NCBI GenBank assembly: GCA_937899145.1
Contig: CALBPW010000190.1
Coordinates: 1 to 5,733 of the forward strand
Origin: an uncultured Bacteroidota bacterium
Lineage (GTDB): Bacteria > Bacteroidota > Bacteroidia > Bacteroidales > SZUA-534
Length of the DNA: 5,733 bases
Direction: 5' to 3'
This document shows, piece by piece, positions 1 to 5,733 of this stretch. Positions within the stretch are counted from its first letter, which is position 1, and each line of letters begins with the position of its first letter. Position numbers and translations under genes: made by a program. The notes below the pieces were generated by a model that worked only from the letters and a program-made list of their open reading frames with translations, was not told the DNA's origin and searched no databases.

Positions 1-211
1 AATATACACTTGTGCCTCTATTTTTAAGAATGTCCATAGGTATATCGCCTATAGAATTGAGATGAATGCTAATAAATATATCTGCATCAGCATCTTTTGC
101 AATTTTTGTTCTTTCTTCAAGAGAAATATAACCGTCACATTCACGTGTCATAATTACATTAAAGCCTATATGCTTAAGCTTTTTATATAATTCTTCCGCG
201 ATTTTCAAATT
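1..211 (-). other. Amidase_3 (N-acetylmuramoyl-L-alanine amidase) internal fragment
   Basis: Residues 78-147 of the hybrid frame match the middle of the zinc-dependent Amidase_3 family (LytC/CwlV/AmiC type), which cuts the amide bond between muramic acid and the stem peptide of peptidoglycan. Diagnostic pieces are [12 protein letters not shown], the strand-plus-arginine VIMTRE (96-101), [11 protein letters not shown] (105-115), and [11 protein letters not shown] (120-130), whose H127 would be a zinc ligand, followed by RGTSVY (142-147). E74, just upstream at the junction, stands where the family's zinc-binding Glu lies, 53 residues before H127, as expected. The first zinc ligand, the His of the DPGHGG motif, is absent because GalE sequence replaces it. 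The C-terminal catalytic Glu would be beyond base 1. GC is about 31% over bases 1-180, against about 42% in the adjoining galE part, and ATA and AGA codons are frequent, so this piece may come from another gene or organism. Confidence 0.85.
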
Positions 212-442
212 TATATCTTTCTCTTTTTCAAACAATTCAGATACTTCAGCTGCATCTTTCAAGTCAAACTCATAAAAAGTTGGACGCACGCCCGTAATCT
301 GCTCAATCCGGTCAACTATAAAACGCTCTGAATTAGAGAGATTATCAACTATAACAACTTGATAACCTTGTTCAATCAACTCGCAAACCGTGTGCGAACC
401 AATGTAACCTGTTCCGCCTGTAACTAAGATTTTTTCTTTCAT
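1..442 (-). CDS. galE: UDP-glucose 4-epimerase N-terminus joined in frame to an amidase_3 fragment (hybrid, runs off window)
   Basis: Starting at the ATG at 442-440, the first about 77 codons read as GalE, the NAD-dependent epimerase that interconverts UDP-galactose and UDP-glucose in the cytoplasm. Visible are the Rossmann motif GGTGYIGSH (residues 9-17), the acidic end of strand 2 with the VDNLSNS loop (D33), and FDLKD (59-63). A normal GalE would continue with a stretch like 'QGVIHFAA' and later carry the catalytic Ser and YxxxK, in a protein of about 340 residues. Here the frame turns at residues 72-78 into a peptidoglycan amidase sequence and stays open to base 1 (147 full codons). The position after galK fits a Leloir-pathway operon. 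The 5' part is confidently galE; the whole frame is an assembly chimera or a rearranged, inactive gene. No GalE active site is present. Confidence 0.88.
   Translation of the reverse strand, partial: MKEKILVTGGTGYIGSHTVCELIEQGYQVVIVDNLSNSERFIVDRIEQITGVRPTFYEFDLKDAAEVSELFEKEKDINLKIAEELYKKLKHIGFNVIMTRECDGYISLEERTKIAKDADADIFISIHLNSIGDIPMDILKNRGTSVY
209..229 (-). other. Breakpoint of the galE/amidase hybrid, at a shared EKEKDI coding stretch
   Basis: The codons for residues 72-78 (E, K, E, K, D, I, N) form the zone where the frame stops looking like GalE and starts looking like Amidase_3. GalE proteins commonly have a run like 'FEKEKDIQG' here, and amidases commonly have '[11 protein letters not shown]'. 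The coding sequence GAAAAAGAGAAAGATATA could therefore be present in both parent genes. This is microhomology of up to about 18 bp, the usual mark of an overlap-driven assembly error, a template switch, or illegitimate recombination. The exact crossover base cannot be placed inside the shared stretch. Confidence 0.7.
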
Positions 443-451
443 GATTTTTAA

Positions 452-475
452 AGACTACTGACTTCAGACTACTGA
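452..475. repeat. Two-copy 10-bp direct repeat, 14-bp period, in the galK-galE spacer
   Basis: The sequence AGACTACTGA occurs exactly at 452-461 and again at 466-475, separated by CTTC. Read on the coding strand it is TCAGTAGTCT, twice, ending 10 bp before the galE start region begins at 442. It sits in the 84-bp gap between the galK stop and the galE start. It may be a small regulatory or dispersed intergenic repeat. Two copies are too few to call a tandem array, and no function can be assigned. Confidence 0.6.
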
Positions 476-511
476 TTGAAAAATTGATGAATCAAATAAT
501 CAGTTAACTGA
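471..511. other. Inverted repeats and a 12-bp palindrome in the galK-galE spacer
   Basis: Three symmetric elements overlap here. ACTGATT at 471-477 pairs with AATCAGT at 498-504. Inside that pair lies TTGAT-GA-ATCAA (484-495). The outer right arm merges into a perfect 12-bp palindrome, TCAGTTAACTGA (500-511). On the transcript this could fold as a two-tier, AT-rich hairpin between galK and galE; on DNA the palindrome could be a dimeric regulator site. The stems are weak and no rho-independent terminator is evident. The rest of the 84-bp gap (443-526) is plain AT-rich sequence with no convincing promoter. I regard function as possible but unproven. Confidence 0.4.
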
Positions 512-526
512 AATCTTATTTTCAAT

Positions 527-1672
527 TTATAATTTTCTTGCGCCATCGCCAATAACAACTTCAAAAACATCCGGTTTATTGCCATCGGGTGTTTTATAAT
601 TTGCAAATATTGCGTTTTCAAAATTAGATACTTTTTGTTTCTCGACAAGTGATATTGTGCAGCCGCCAAAGCCGCCTCCCATCATTCGTGTGCCTAAAAC
701 GCCATCAATACTTTTGGCTATAGTTACCAATTTGTCAAGTTCGGCACAGCTAACTTCGTATTTTTGGCTCAAACCTTGGTGCGAAGCGTACATCAATTGT
801 CCAAAAGCAACAAAATCTGATTCAGTCAAGGCTTTGCAGGCAGCTTCCACCCTTTCGTTTTCCTCAATCACATACGAGCATCGTCTAAAAGCCACCTCAC
901 TCATCTCATTTTTGTGAGCGTCAAGATCAGCGAGCGTTGCATCGCGTAGCGAGCGCACTTGCGAATCGTGTTTCTGTATTAAGCGCACGCCTTCTTCGCA
1001 CTCGTTTCGGCGTTTATTATACTCCGACGATGCTAAAGAATGTTTAACACCCGTGTTGACAAGCACAAGCATATATTTTTCCATATTTAATGGAAAATAC
1101 TGGTAGTCAAGACTTCGGCAATCAAGTTTGATAACATGATTTAGCTTTCCGTGCATTGATGCGAATTGGTCCATAATGCCGCAATTAACACCAGCGTACT
1201 CATGTTCAGCCATTTGCGCAAATTGCGTCATTTGCAATCGCGAGCGTTTGAAATTAAAAACATCATTGATGGCAAAGGCCATTCCCACCTCAATTGCAGC
1301 CGACGATGACATTCCCGCGCCCGGCGGCACATTGCCGCCAAAAACACAGTCGAAAGTTGGCACTTGACACTCTTCTTTTGAAAATTGCGCGATTACGCCA
1401 AGCAAATAATTTGCCCACGAAACGTTACTTTTGGTAATGTTATTTTGCTCTGTTTCAAATTGTTCATTTAAATCAAACGCGAAAAAACGGAATTTACCAA
1501 TCGTGTTTGGCTTGATTGCAAAAACAATCAACTTGTCAACGGCGGCAGGTAACACAAAACCTTCGTTGTAATCGGTATGCTCACCAATAAGATTAACGCG
1601 CCCGGGAGCGCAATACATAATTGGCTCGGTTTCAAATAATTGTTTAAATTTTAGCTTAATTTTCTGTTCCAT
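527..1672 (-). CDS. galK: Galactokinase
   Basis: Cytoplasmic GHMP-family kinase that phosphorylates alpha-D-galactose at C1 with ATP, the entry step of the Leloir pathway. All three family motifs are visible in the 381-residue protein, which has the usual bacterial length. The galactokinase signature GRVNLIGEHTDY lies at 24-35: R25 is the catalytic-site Arg, and E31, H32 and D34 contact galactose by analogy with the human enzyme. The GHMP phosphate-binding loop is GGNVPPGAGMSSSAA (112-126). The catalytic Asp is D168 in CGIMDQF. The C-terminal glycine-rich motif is GTRMMGGGFGGCT (327-339). The frame is intact from ATG to TAA. It follows xseA by 42 bp and precedes the galE start by 84 bp, so galK and galE probably form a galactose-use pair. 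No galT or galM is in view. No strong Shine-Dalgarno is seen upstream, only A-rich sequence, which is typical of Bacteroidota. Confidence 0.97.
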   Translation of the reverse strand: MEQKIKLKFKQLFETEPIMYCAPGRVNLIGEHTDYNEGFVLPAAVDKLIVFAIKPNTIGKFRFFAFDLNEQFETEQNNITKSNVSWANYLLGVIAQFSKEECQVPTFDCVFGGNVPPGAGMSSSAAIEVGMAFAINDVFNFKRSRLQMTQFAQMAEHEYAGVNCGIMDQFASMHGKLNHVIKLDCRSLDYQYFPLNMEKYMLVLVNTGVKHSLASSEYNKRRNECEEGVRLIQKHDSQVRSLRDATLADLDAHKNEMSEVAFRRCSYVIEENERVEAACKALTESDFVAFGQLMYASHQGLSQKYEVSCAELDKLVTIAKSIDGVLGTRMMGGGFGGCTISLVEKQKVSNFENAIFANYKTPDGNKPDVFEVVIGDGARKL

Positions 1673-1714
1673 GTTAGTTATTGTGTGTTTAAGTTTATTT
1701 TTTCTTCTATTGAT

Positions 1715-3085
1715 TCATTTCACAATTCCTTCAATAACACCACCGTGGGTTTTTATCGATATTTCGTCGCCCGAAGCCACATCTGTTGGCGATTTAACAA
1801 CTTTTCCTTTTGCTAAAACTATTGCATAACCGCGCTCCAAAATTTTTCGAGGATTGTATTTGTCAATAGTAAGCTCAAGACGCTGCAATCGGTTCCGCTC
1901 AAATTCAAATTTCTGATTTACAACCATTTTAAGCGATTGTTTGATGCGCTCAATGTTATTTTGGGCAGTTGATAGTTGCATTTTTGTGGCAAACTGAAAT
2001 TGCTGTCCAAGCATTTGTATTTTCCGCTGATGAGCATCGATATAAGAGCGAATGGCTCTTTTACTGCGAACTTCAAAATTTGCAATCTGTTCTTGGCGTT
2101 GGGTTAAATTACTTTTAACAGCGAACGAAAAACGTTGCGCATTATGTTCAATAAACTGAATTTGTGTCTCAATTTTTCGCTTTGCGCTATTCAATATGAA
2201 ATTGCATTTTTCTGTTAGTAATTGCTCAAAATTCGCAGCGCGGTCAATCATGAATGAAGCAAGTGCTGTTGGGGTTTTCAGGCGAACATTAGCAACCATG
2301 TCAAGAACAGAATTATCGCGCTCATGCCCAATACCTGTGATGATGGGGAGCGGAAATTGCGCCGCATAATATGTTAAATCATACTTGTCGAAGCAGCTAA
2401 GGTCGGATTTTGAGCCGCCGCCACGGATAATTGCCACCGCATCAAAATCATCGATGCGGTCGTAGATTTTTTCTAATGCGGAAATAATTGATTGTGCTGC
2501 ACTATCGCCTTGCATTAAAGCAGGAAATAGCTCAATATCAAAATTATAGCCTCGTCCGTTGTTTTCAATTTGGTTTTTAAAATCGCCCCAACCGGCTGCA
2601 GTGTCCGACGAAATAACTGCAACTCGCTGAATTACAAGTGGGAGCGGCAATTGTTTGTTCATGTCGATAACGCCATCAGCCTCAAGTTGGGCAATCACTT
2701 TGGCTCGTTGCTGTGCAATATCGCCCAAAGTGTATTGAGCGTCAATATCTTGGATATTGAGGCTTAAGCCGTAAAGCTCGTGCATTTCAATGCTGACGCG
2801 CATTAGTAATTTCAGTCCCGGATGCAATGTTTGTCCTGTAACTGATTCAAAATAAGGCAGAATGCTCATTGTATTGCCAGCCCACATTGTTGCGCGGGCT
2901 TTGGCTATCGGTTTGTCGGAATTGGCATCTTTTTCGATAAGTTCGAAATAGCAATGACTATTACGATTGATATTACATTCCATAATCTCCGCCACCACCC
3001 AAAATGTCTGATTGAAAGCCGATTTTAGAGTTGTACGAACATTATTGAGCAATTCGAAAAGCGTGAGTGTATGTTGAGCAATCAT
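1715..3085 (-). CDS. xseA: Exodeoxyribonuclease VII large subunit
   Basis: Large, catalytic subunit of exonuclease VII, which degrades single-stranded DNA from either end to short oligonucleotides and works in repair with several copies of the small XseB subunit. I start it at ATG 3085 (456 residues). A TTG 21 bases upstream is in frame, but the family N-terminus begins near 'LTLFELL', and the ATG overlaps the previous stop as ATGA. Order of parts: N-terminal OB fold (about 5-115, including FWVVAEI), then the catalytic domain with RVAVISSDTAAGWGDF (154-169), IIRGGGS (219-225), the acidic CFD nearby, and GIGHERD (251-257). A long helical, Gln-rich coiled-coil stretch follows (about 290-405), then the conserved C-terminal end NPRKILERGYAIV (from 411) and a 'GDEISIKTHGG' strand. 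Length is normal. xseB, often the next gene, is not here; galK follows. Confidence 0.96.
   Translation of the reverse strand: MIAQHTLTLFELLNNVRTTLKSAFNQTFWVVAEIMECNINRNSHCYFELIEKDANSDKPIAKARATMWAGNTMSILPYFESVTGQTLHPGLKLLMRVSIEMHELYGLSLNIQDIDAQYTLGDIAQQRAKVIAQLEADGVIDMNKQLPLPLVIQRVAVISSDTAAGWGDFKNQIENNGRGYNFDIELFPALMQGDSAAQSIISALEKIYDRIDDFDAVAIIRGGGSKSDLSCFDKYDLTYYAAQFPLPIITGIGHERDNSVLDMVANVRLKTPTALASFMIDRAANFEQLLTEKCNFILNSAKRKIETQIQFIEHNAQRFSFAVKSNLTQRQEQIANFEVRSKRAIRSYIDAHQRKIQMLGQQFQFATKMQLSTAQNNIERIKQSLKMVVNQKFEFERNRLQRLELTIDKYNPRKILERGYAIVLAKGKVVKSPTDVASGDEISIKTHGGVIEGIVK
3082..3085 (-). other. ATGA stop/start overlap coupling the lipoprotein gene to xseA
   Basis: The lipoprotein gene ends with TGA at 3084-3082, and the best xseA start, ATG, is at 3085-3083, giving the four-base overlap ATGA on the coding strand. 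This arrangement normally means that ribosomes finishing the first gene restart on the second. It decides the xseA start over the upstream TTG at 3106-3104 and places both genes on one transcript. Confidence 0.85.
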
Positions 3086-3798
3086 TTTCCGTATCCTATT
3101 AAACAATAATCATTAATTGTGCCTTGTGTTATTCGGTTCATAATATCAATATCGGGGTTGTAAGTATCTGAATATATGTCGATTTGCTGTTTTTCGACAA
3201 GCCCTACTCCTACAGCATATCGTTCAAAAAAATGAATTTTGGTGATGGCTGTCAATTCTTTCTTTTGTGAAATTGTAAGTACCGAATCAAATTCAAAATC
3301 GTTTATAATCATCTGACAATCAATAGAATCGACTTCGTAGTCATACTCTTGCAGAGTATCGGTTCGGTTGTAGATGTTGCCGTTCCATGTTTTGCGCGCA
3401 TAAAGCGGAAGTTGCATTTTTAAGTATCTGGCATTCTCTTCAACTTGAATAACCTCAGAGCCAATAATGCCTGTAACCCAAGTATTTAGACGTTTCCATT
3501 TTTCGTTTTCTGTTTTACGGCTAAAGCGTTCAATTTGGCGCATTGTATCGCCCAAGTTATCAATAAAAATTCCGCCGATTTGCTCTCGCATAAAATATGT
3601 TTGTGTGTCGTAGAGCGATATTGGCACGTCGATTTTAATTTCAGTTACCTGAAATTCGCGCCATGCACCGGAATCAAGCATAACATACTGACAATCAATT
3701 TTATTTTGCTTCGGAAAATGGTAGGAGTCCGATTCTTTACATGCGGCAATTGTCAGGATTACTAACAAAACTATTGGTATTTTACAGATTTTGTTCAT
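3082..3798 (-). CDS. Predicted lipoprotein of unknown function
   Basis: A 238-residue protein with a clear lipoprotein signal peptide: MNKICK, then a hydrophobic core (about 7-17), then a lipobox IAAC with the lipidated Cys at position 20. The residues after it, KESDS, are charged and rich in acid or serine. This resembles the export signals that send some Bacteroidota lipoproteins to the cell surface, but the match is loose. The mature part is beta-rich and contains no motif I can name. From memory it resembles uncharacterised Bacteroidota lipoproteins that begin with a 'FP...' segment and carry a central 'KTWNGN.YN' motif (here at about 136-143) and a late 'YAVGVGLVEKQ' segment. Start ATG 3798 is 18 bp after the helicase stop, and the stop overlaps xseA as ATGA. 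Its place between two DNA-metabolism genes gives no obvious functional link. No enzymatic role should be assumed. Confidence 0.85.
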   Translation of the reverse strand: MNKICKIPIVLLVILTIAACKESDSYHFPKQNKIDCQYVMLDSGAWREFQVTEIKIDVPISLYDTQTYFMREQIGGIFIDNLGDTMRQIERFSRKTENEKWKRLNTWVTGIIGSEVIQVEENARYLKMQLPLYARKTWNGNIYNRTDTLQEYDYEVDSIDCQMIINDFEFDSVLTISQKKELTAITKIHFFERYAVGVGLVEKQQIDIYSDTYNPDIDIMNRITQGTINDYCLIGYGK

Positions 3799-3816
3799 GC
3801 GCTAATTTATTAATAA

Positions 3817-5733
3817 TCATTTATTTGCAGTTCCATCGACCCATGCTTGCACCATTCTTAATTCGCCATACGAGTAATCGTCGCCAAGTGCCTCTTTTGC
3901 AAGTTTTAGCGAATGGTCGTCGGCCGATTTAAAATAATTGGCAATTGCTTCAACTTTGTCAACCTCGACAAACTCAGTTGGCTCAAGTTCGCCACTTGCT
4001 ATATAGTAACTCAAATGCCCAATTATTGTTGATAACGCCAAACCTCGCACAGCGGCAATCTGTTCAATTGATTTGCCTGCAATATACATATCAAAAGTCA
4101 GTTTATGGCTATTAATTTTGGGTTCTTTCTGTTCTTTTTTAGCATTTTTTTTCTTGCTTTTTTTTGCTTCAACAATTTTATCCAATTCATCAAATGACAT
4201 ATCTATCGATGTATCATTCAATATGTTATGCTCTAATTTATATTGACGGACAATATCGAGAATATCTTTGCCGAACCGTCGCGCCTTAACTGCTCCAAAA
4301 CCTTTAATCTTCCTGAGTTGCTCAATATTTTCGGGCAATGTGTTAGCTGTTTCGATGATTGCTTTTTGTGGCAAAATGTAGAATATCGGCATATTCATTT
4401 CGTCGGCAACCTCGCGCCGCCAATCGCAGAGGGTTAAATAGAGTTCTTTATGATTGGTTGGCACATCAGCGTTGCTTGCTTTTTTCTGTTTCTTTTTAGT
4501 CTTTTTATCATCCTGCAATGTAGCTAACGCTCTGGCTTTCAGGTATTCACTGATGCCAAATTTTTCTTTCATCGCGTTTAAGCAATACATTTTTTCCGAT
4601 GTCAGTTGCGTCAATTTGTCTATTTGCTCATTGGCGGTTTTCTCAACATCGCTATTATCGGTTGATACTGATATTTCAGTAAATGGTTCAACAACAAGCG
4701 ATTGCAATTTATCATAAAAGTAATTACAGCCCTTTCCTATTCGCTCTTGCAAAAAGTCGTTTTCACCGCACAAACCTTTGCTTAAAAGTTGGGCTATCTG
4801 CAAATCGAAATTGGCTGAGACTGTAACAATTTCGGCTTTAAATTTTGGCAATAGTTCTTCAATCTTTTTATCATAATTGCCAAGCAAAGTATTGGCATTG
4901 CGGGCAAATAAATGCTGTGTGTTTTGCATTGCCGAAAATATTGAAGTACAATTAAATAAATCAGCAATAAGTGTACGTTCGTACTTCATTCGCGATGCTT
5001 TTAATGTCGATTCGTCAACCACAGCTTGCTCTGCCGCCTGATTAAATTGCGAAACTTGCGAGTCGCTGATAAGGCAATTGCTGCCAAGTTGCGAGCTTAA
5101 CACAATGCCATCAAGCGTGCGACAGCGACTAAGCGCCACATACACTTGCCCATGTGAAAAGGCTTGTGCCGCATCAATTATCACTTTGTCGAAAGTCAAT
5201 CCCTGACTTTTGTGAATGGTGATTGCCCACGCCAATTTTAACGGATATTGACGAAAGACTCCATCAACTTTCTCTTTTATCTCTTTTGTTTCAGAATCAA
5301 TCAAATAGCTTGTATTTTCCCACTCTACGGGCGACACTTCAATCATTTTATCATCATCACAATGAACGTAAATCACCTCGTCTTCAATATTGACAATGCG
5401 CCCAATTTTGCCGTTAAAATATTGTTTTTCAGCCGATGTGTCGTTTTTTACAAACATCACTTGCGCACCTTCCTTCAGTTCTAATGTTTCGTCGGTCGGG
5501 TACATTTGCTCAGGAAAATTTCCATCGATGCGCGCGGTAAATTTTTCGAGTTTGCCTTTCAACTTTTTCAGTTGCCCCTGATTAATTTCGTTCGATTGGT
5601 AATTATGAGTTGTGAGAGTTATGTAGCCATCGTTCGCTTTTGGCTGAAAATCAGTCTGATAGCGCTTGTTAAGTTCGGCAAAAACCTTGGTATCGGCGGT
5701 GTTGTTGCGCACATGGTTCAGTAAATCAACAAA
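3817..5733 (-). CDS. PIF1/RecD-like DNA helicase with HRDC and C-terminal helix-turn-helix domains (5' end outside window)
   Basis: The last 638 residues of a superfamily 1 helicase. The frame is open to the window edge, so a GTG at 5712 is not taken as the start, and the Walker A and B motifs lie outside. Visible order: the second RecA-like lobe with [15 protein letters not shown] (about 41-55), the PIF1-type [13 protein letters not shown] (86-98) and FNGKIGRI (106-113), then ITIHKSQG (171-178) and [11 protein letters not shown] (195-205), matching the nucleotide and DNA contact motifs near the C-terminus of PIF1 helicases. A helical region of unknown role follows (about 235-405). An HRDC-like domain, probably DNA-binding, lies at about 428-497 ([18 protein letters not shown], then [13 protein letters not shown]). 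A Lys-rich linker (524-537) leads to a helix-turn-helix segment (about 541-600, [20 protein letters not shown]) like the one at the end of some RecQ proteins. It likely unwinds DNA in replication or repair. The full protein would be longer by the missing ATPase lobe. Confidence 0.9.
   Translation of the reverse strand, partial: FVDLLNHVRNNTADTKVFAELNKRYQTDFQPKANDGYITLTTHNYQSNEINQGQLKKLKGKLEKFTARIDGNFPEQMYPTDETLELKEGAQVMFVKNDTSAEKQYFNGKIGRIVNIEDEVIYVHCDDDKMIEVSPVEWENTSYLIDSETKEIKEKVDGVFRQYPLKLAWAITIHKSQGLTFDKVIIDAAQAFSHGQVYVALSRCRTLDGIVLSSQLGSNCLISDSQVSQFNQAAEQAVVDESTLKASRMKYERTLIADLFNCTSIFSAMQNTQHLFARNANTLLGNYDKKIEELLPKFKAEIVTVSANFDLQIAQLLSKGLCGENDFLQERIGKGCNYFYDKLQSLVVEPFTEISVSTDNSDVEKTANEQIDKLTQLTSEKMYCLNAMKEKFGISEYLKARALATLQDDKKTKKKQKKASNADVPTNHKELYLTLCDWRREVADEMNMPIFYILPQKAIIETANTLPENIEQLRKIKGFGAVKARRFGKDILDIVRQYKLEHNILNDTSIDMSFDELDKIVEAKKSKKKNAKKEQKEPKINSHKLTFDMYIAGKSIEQIAAVRGLALSTIIGHLSYYIASGELEPTEFVEVDKVEAIANYFKSADDHSLKLAKEALGDDYSYGELRMVQAWVDGTANK
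4139..4165 (-). other. Twin A8 tracts in the helicase gene with a nearby -1 frame stop
   Basis: On the coding strand two runs of eight A occur (plus-strand T runs 4158-4165 and 4145-4152) in the Lys-rich linker before the helix-turn-helix domain. In frame the first reads GCA AAA AAA AGC, so it contains the slip-prone A_AAA_AAA heptamer. A -1 shift there would add K-Q-E-K-K-C and stop at TAA (4141-4139), removing the last domain. No Shine-Dalgarno-like stimulator or strong downstream hairpin was recognised, so programmed slippage is only a possibility. The tracts may simply encode lysines in AT-rich DNA. Confidence 0.35.

Noticed and set aside
1..442. A novel functional two-domain enzyme linking galactose and cell-wall metabolism
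   Set aside because: The epimerase catalytic residues and the amidase's first zinc ligand are both missing, and the composition breaks at the join, so an artefact or a broken gene explains it better.
478..497. Rho-independent terminator after galK (TTGAT/ATCAA stem followed by TTTTT on the coding strand)
   Set aside because: The stem is only five AT-rich pairs with a two-base loop, too weak for a terminator, and the downstream gene is co-directional.
443..526. Bacteroidota-type promoter (TTTG ... TAnnTTTG) ahead of galE
   Set aside because: Only poor matches such as TTTG followed by TAGTCTGA at an odd spacing were found; none is good enough to call.
469..669. 66-residue minus-strand frame over the 3' end of galK
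   Set aside because: It lies in another frame of the confident galK gene, has no recognisable motif and looks like a shadow.
3083..3106. Upstream TTG start for xseA, adding seven residues (MFNRIRK)
   Set aside because: The extra residues do not resemble the family N-terminus, the start is a rare TTG, and the ATG at 3085 forms a clean ATGA overlap with the preceding gene.
5710..5712. GTG as the start of the helicase gene
   Set aside because: The frame remains open for seven more codons to the window edge, and the protein would lack the ATP-binding half of the helicase, so the gene clearly begins outside the window.
657..5724. Plus-strand open frames of 63-87 residues opposite galK, xseA, the lipoprotein and the helicase
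   Set aside because: Each is antisense to a well-supported gene, none has a family motif or a convincing start region, and their composition is what complementary coding strands produce.

Overview
The window looks like chromosomal DNA from a Bacteroidota (Bacteroidetes) bacterium, probably Bacteroidales-like and perhaps uncultured. This is inferred from several signs: moderately AT-rich coding sequence, a PIF1-like helicase carrying C-terminal HRDC and helix-turn-helix domains, a lipoprotein of a style common in that phylum, Bacteroidetes-like GalK, GalE and XseA sequences, and a lack of strong Shine-Dalgarno sites. No RNA gene, insertion sequence, CRISPR array or phage gene was seen.

Every gene lies on the minus strand, so transcription runs from high to low coordinates. 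In that order: (1) 5733-3817, the C-terminal 638 residues of a PIF1/RecD-type DNA helicase, cut by the window edge; (2) 3798-3082, a 238-residue lipoprotein of unknown function; (3) 3085-1715, xseA, the large subunit of exodeoxyribonuclease VII, coupled to the lipoprotein by an ATGA stop/start overlap; (4) 1672-527, galK, galactokinase; (5) 442-1, an open frame that starts as galE (UDP-glucose 4-epimerase) and runs off the window. Spacers are 18 bp, -4 bp, 42 bp and 84 bp, consistent with one co-directional cluster that may be a single operon or two units. Two themes sit side by side: DNA metabolism (helicase, exonuclease VII) and galactose use by the Leloir pathway (galK, galE). galT and galM are not in the window, and xseB does not follow xseA.

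The most striking observation is at the low-coordinate end. The galE frame has a normal start and about 77 residues of good GalE sequence (Rossmann glycine motif and NAD-binding Asp). It then switches, without a stop or frameshift, into the middle of a zinc-dependent N-acetylmuramoyl-L-alanine amidase (Amidase_3 family). The switch falls on the peptide EKEKDI, which reads naturally in both families, and GC content drops from about 42% to about 31% across it. A microhomology-driven join is the best reading. It could be an assembly or amplification chimera (more likely) or a true illegitimate recombination event that destroyed galE. The hybrid lacks GalE's catalytic residues and the amidase's first zinc-binding histidine, so it is not expected to do either reaction. 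I see no convincing new defence or mobile system here; the rest is ordinary chromosomal sequence with a few smaller points listed in the findings.
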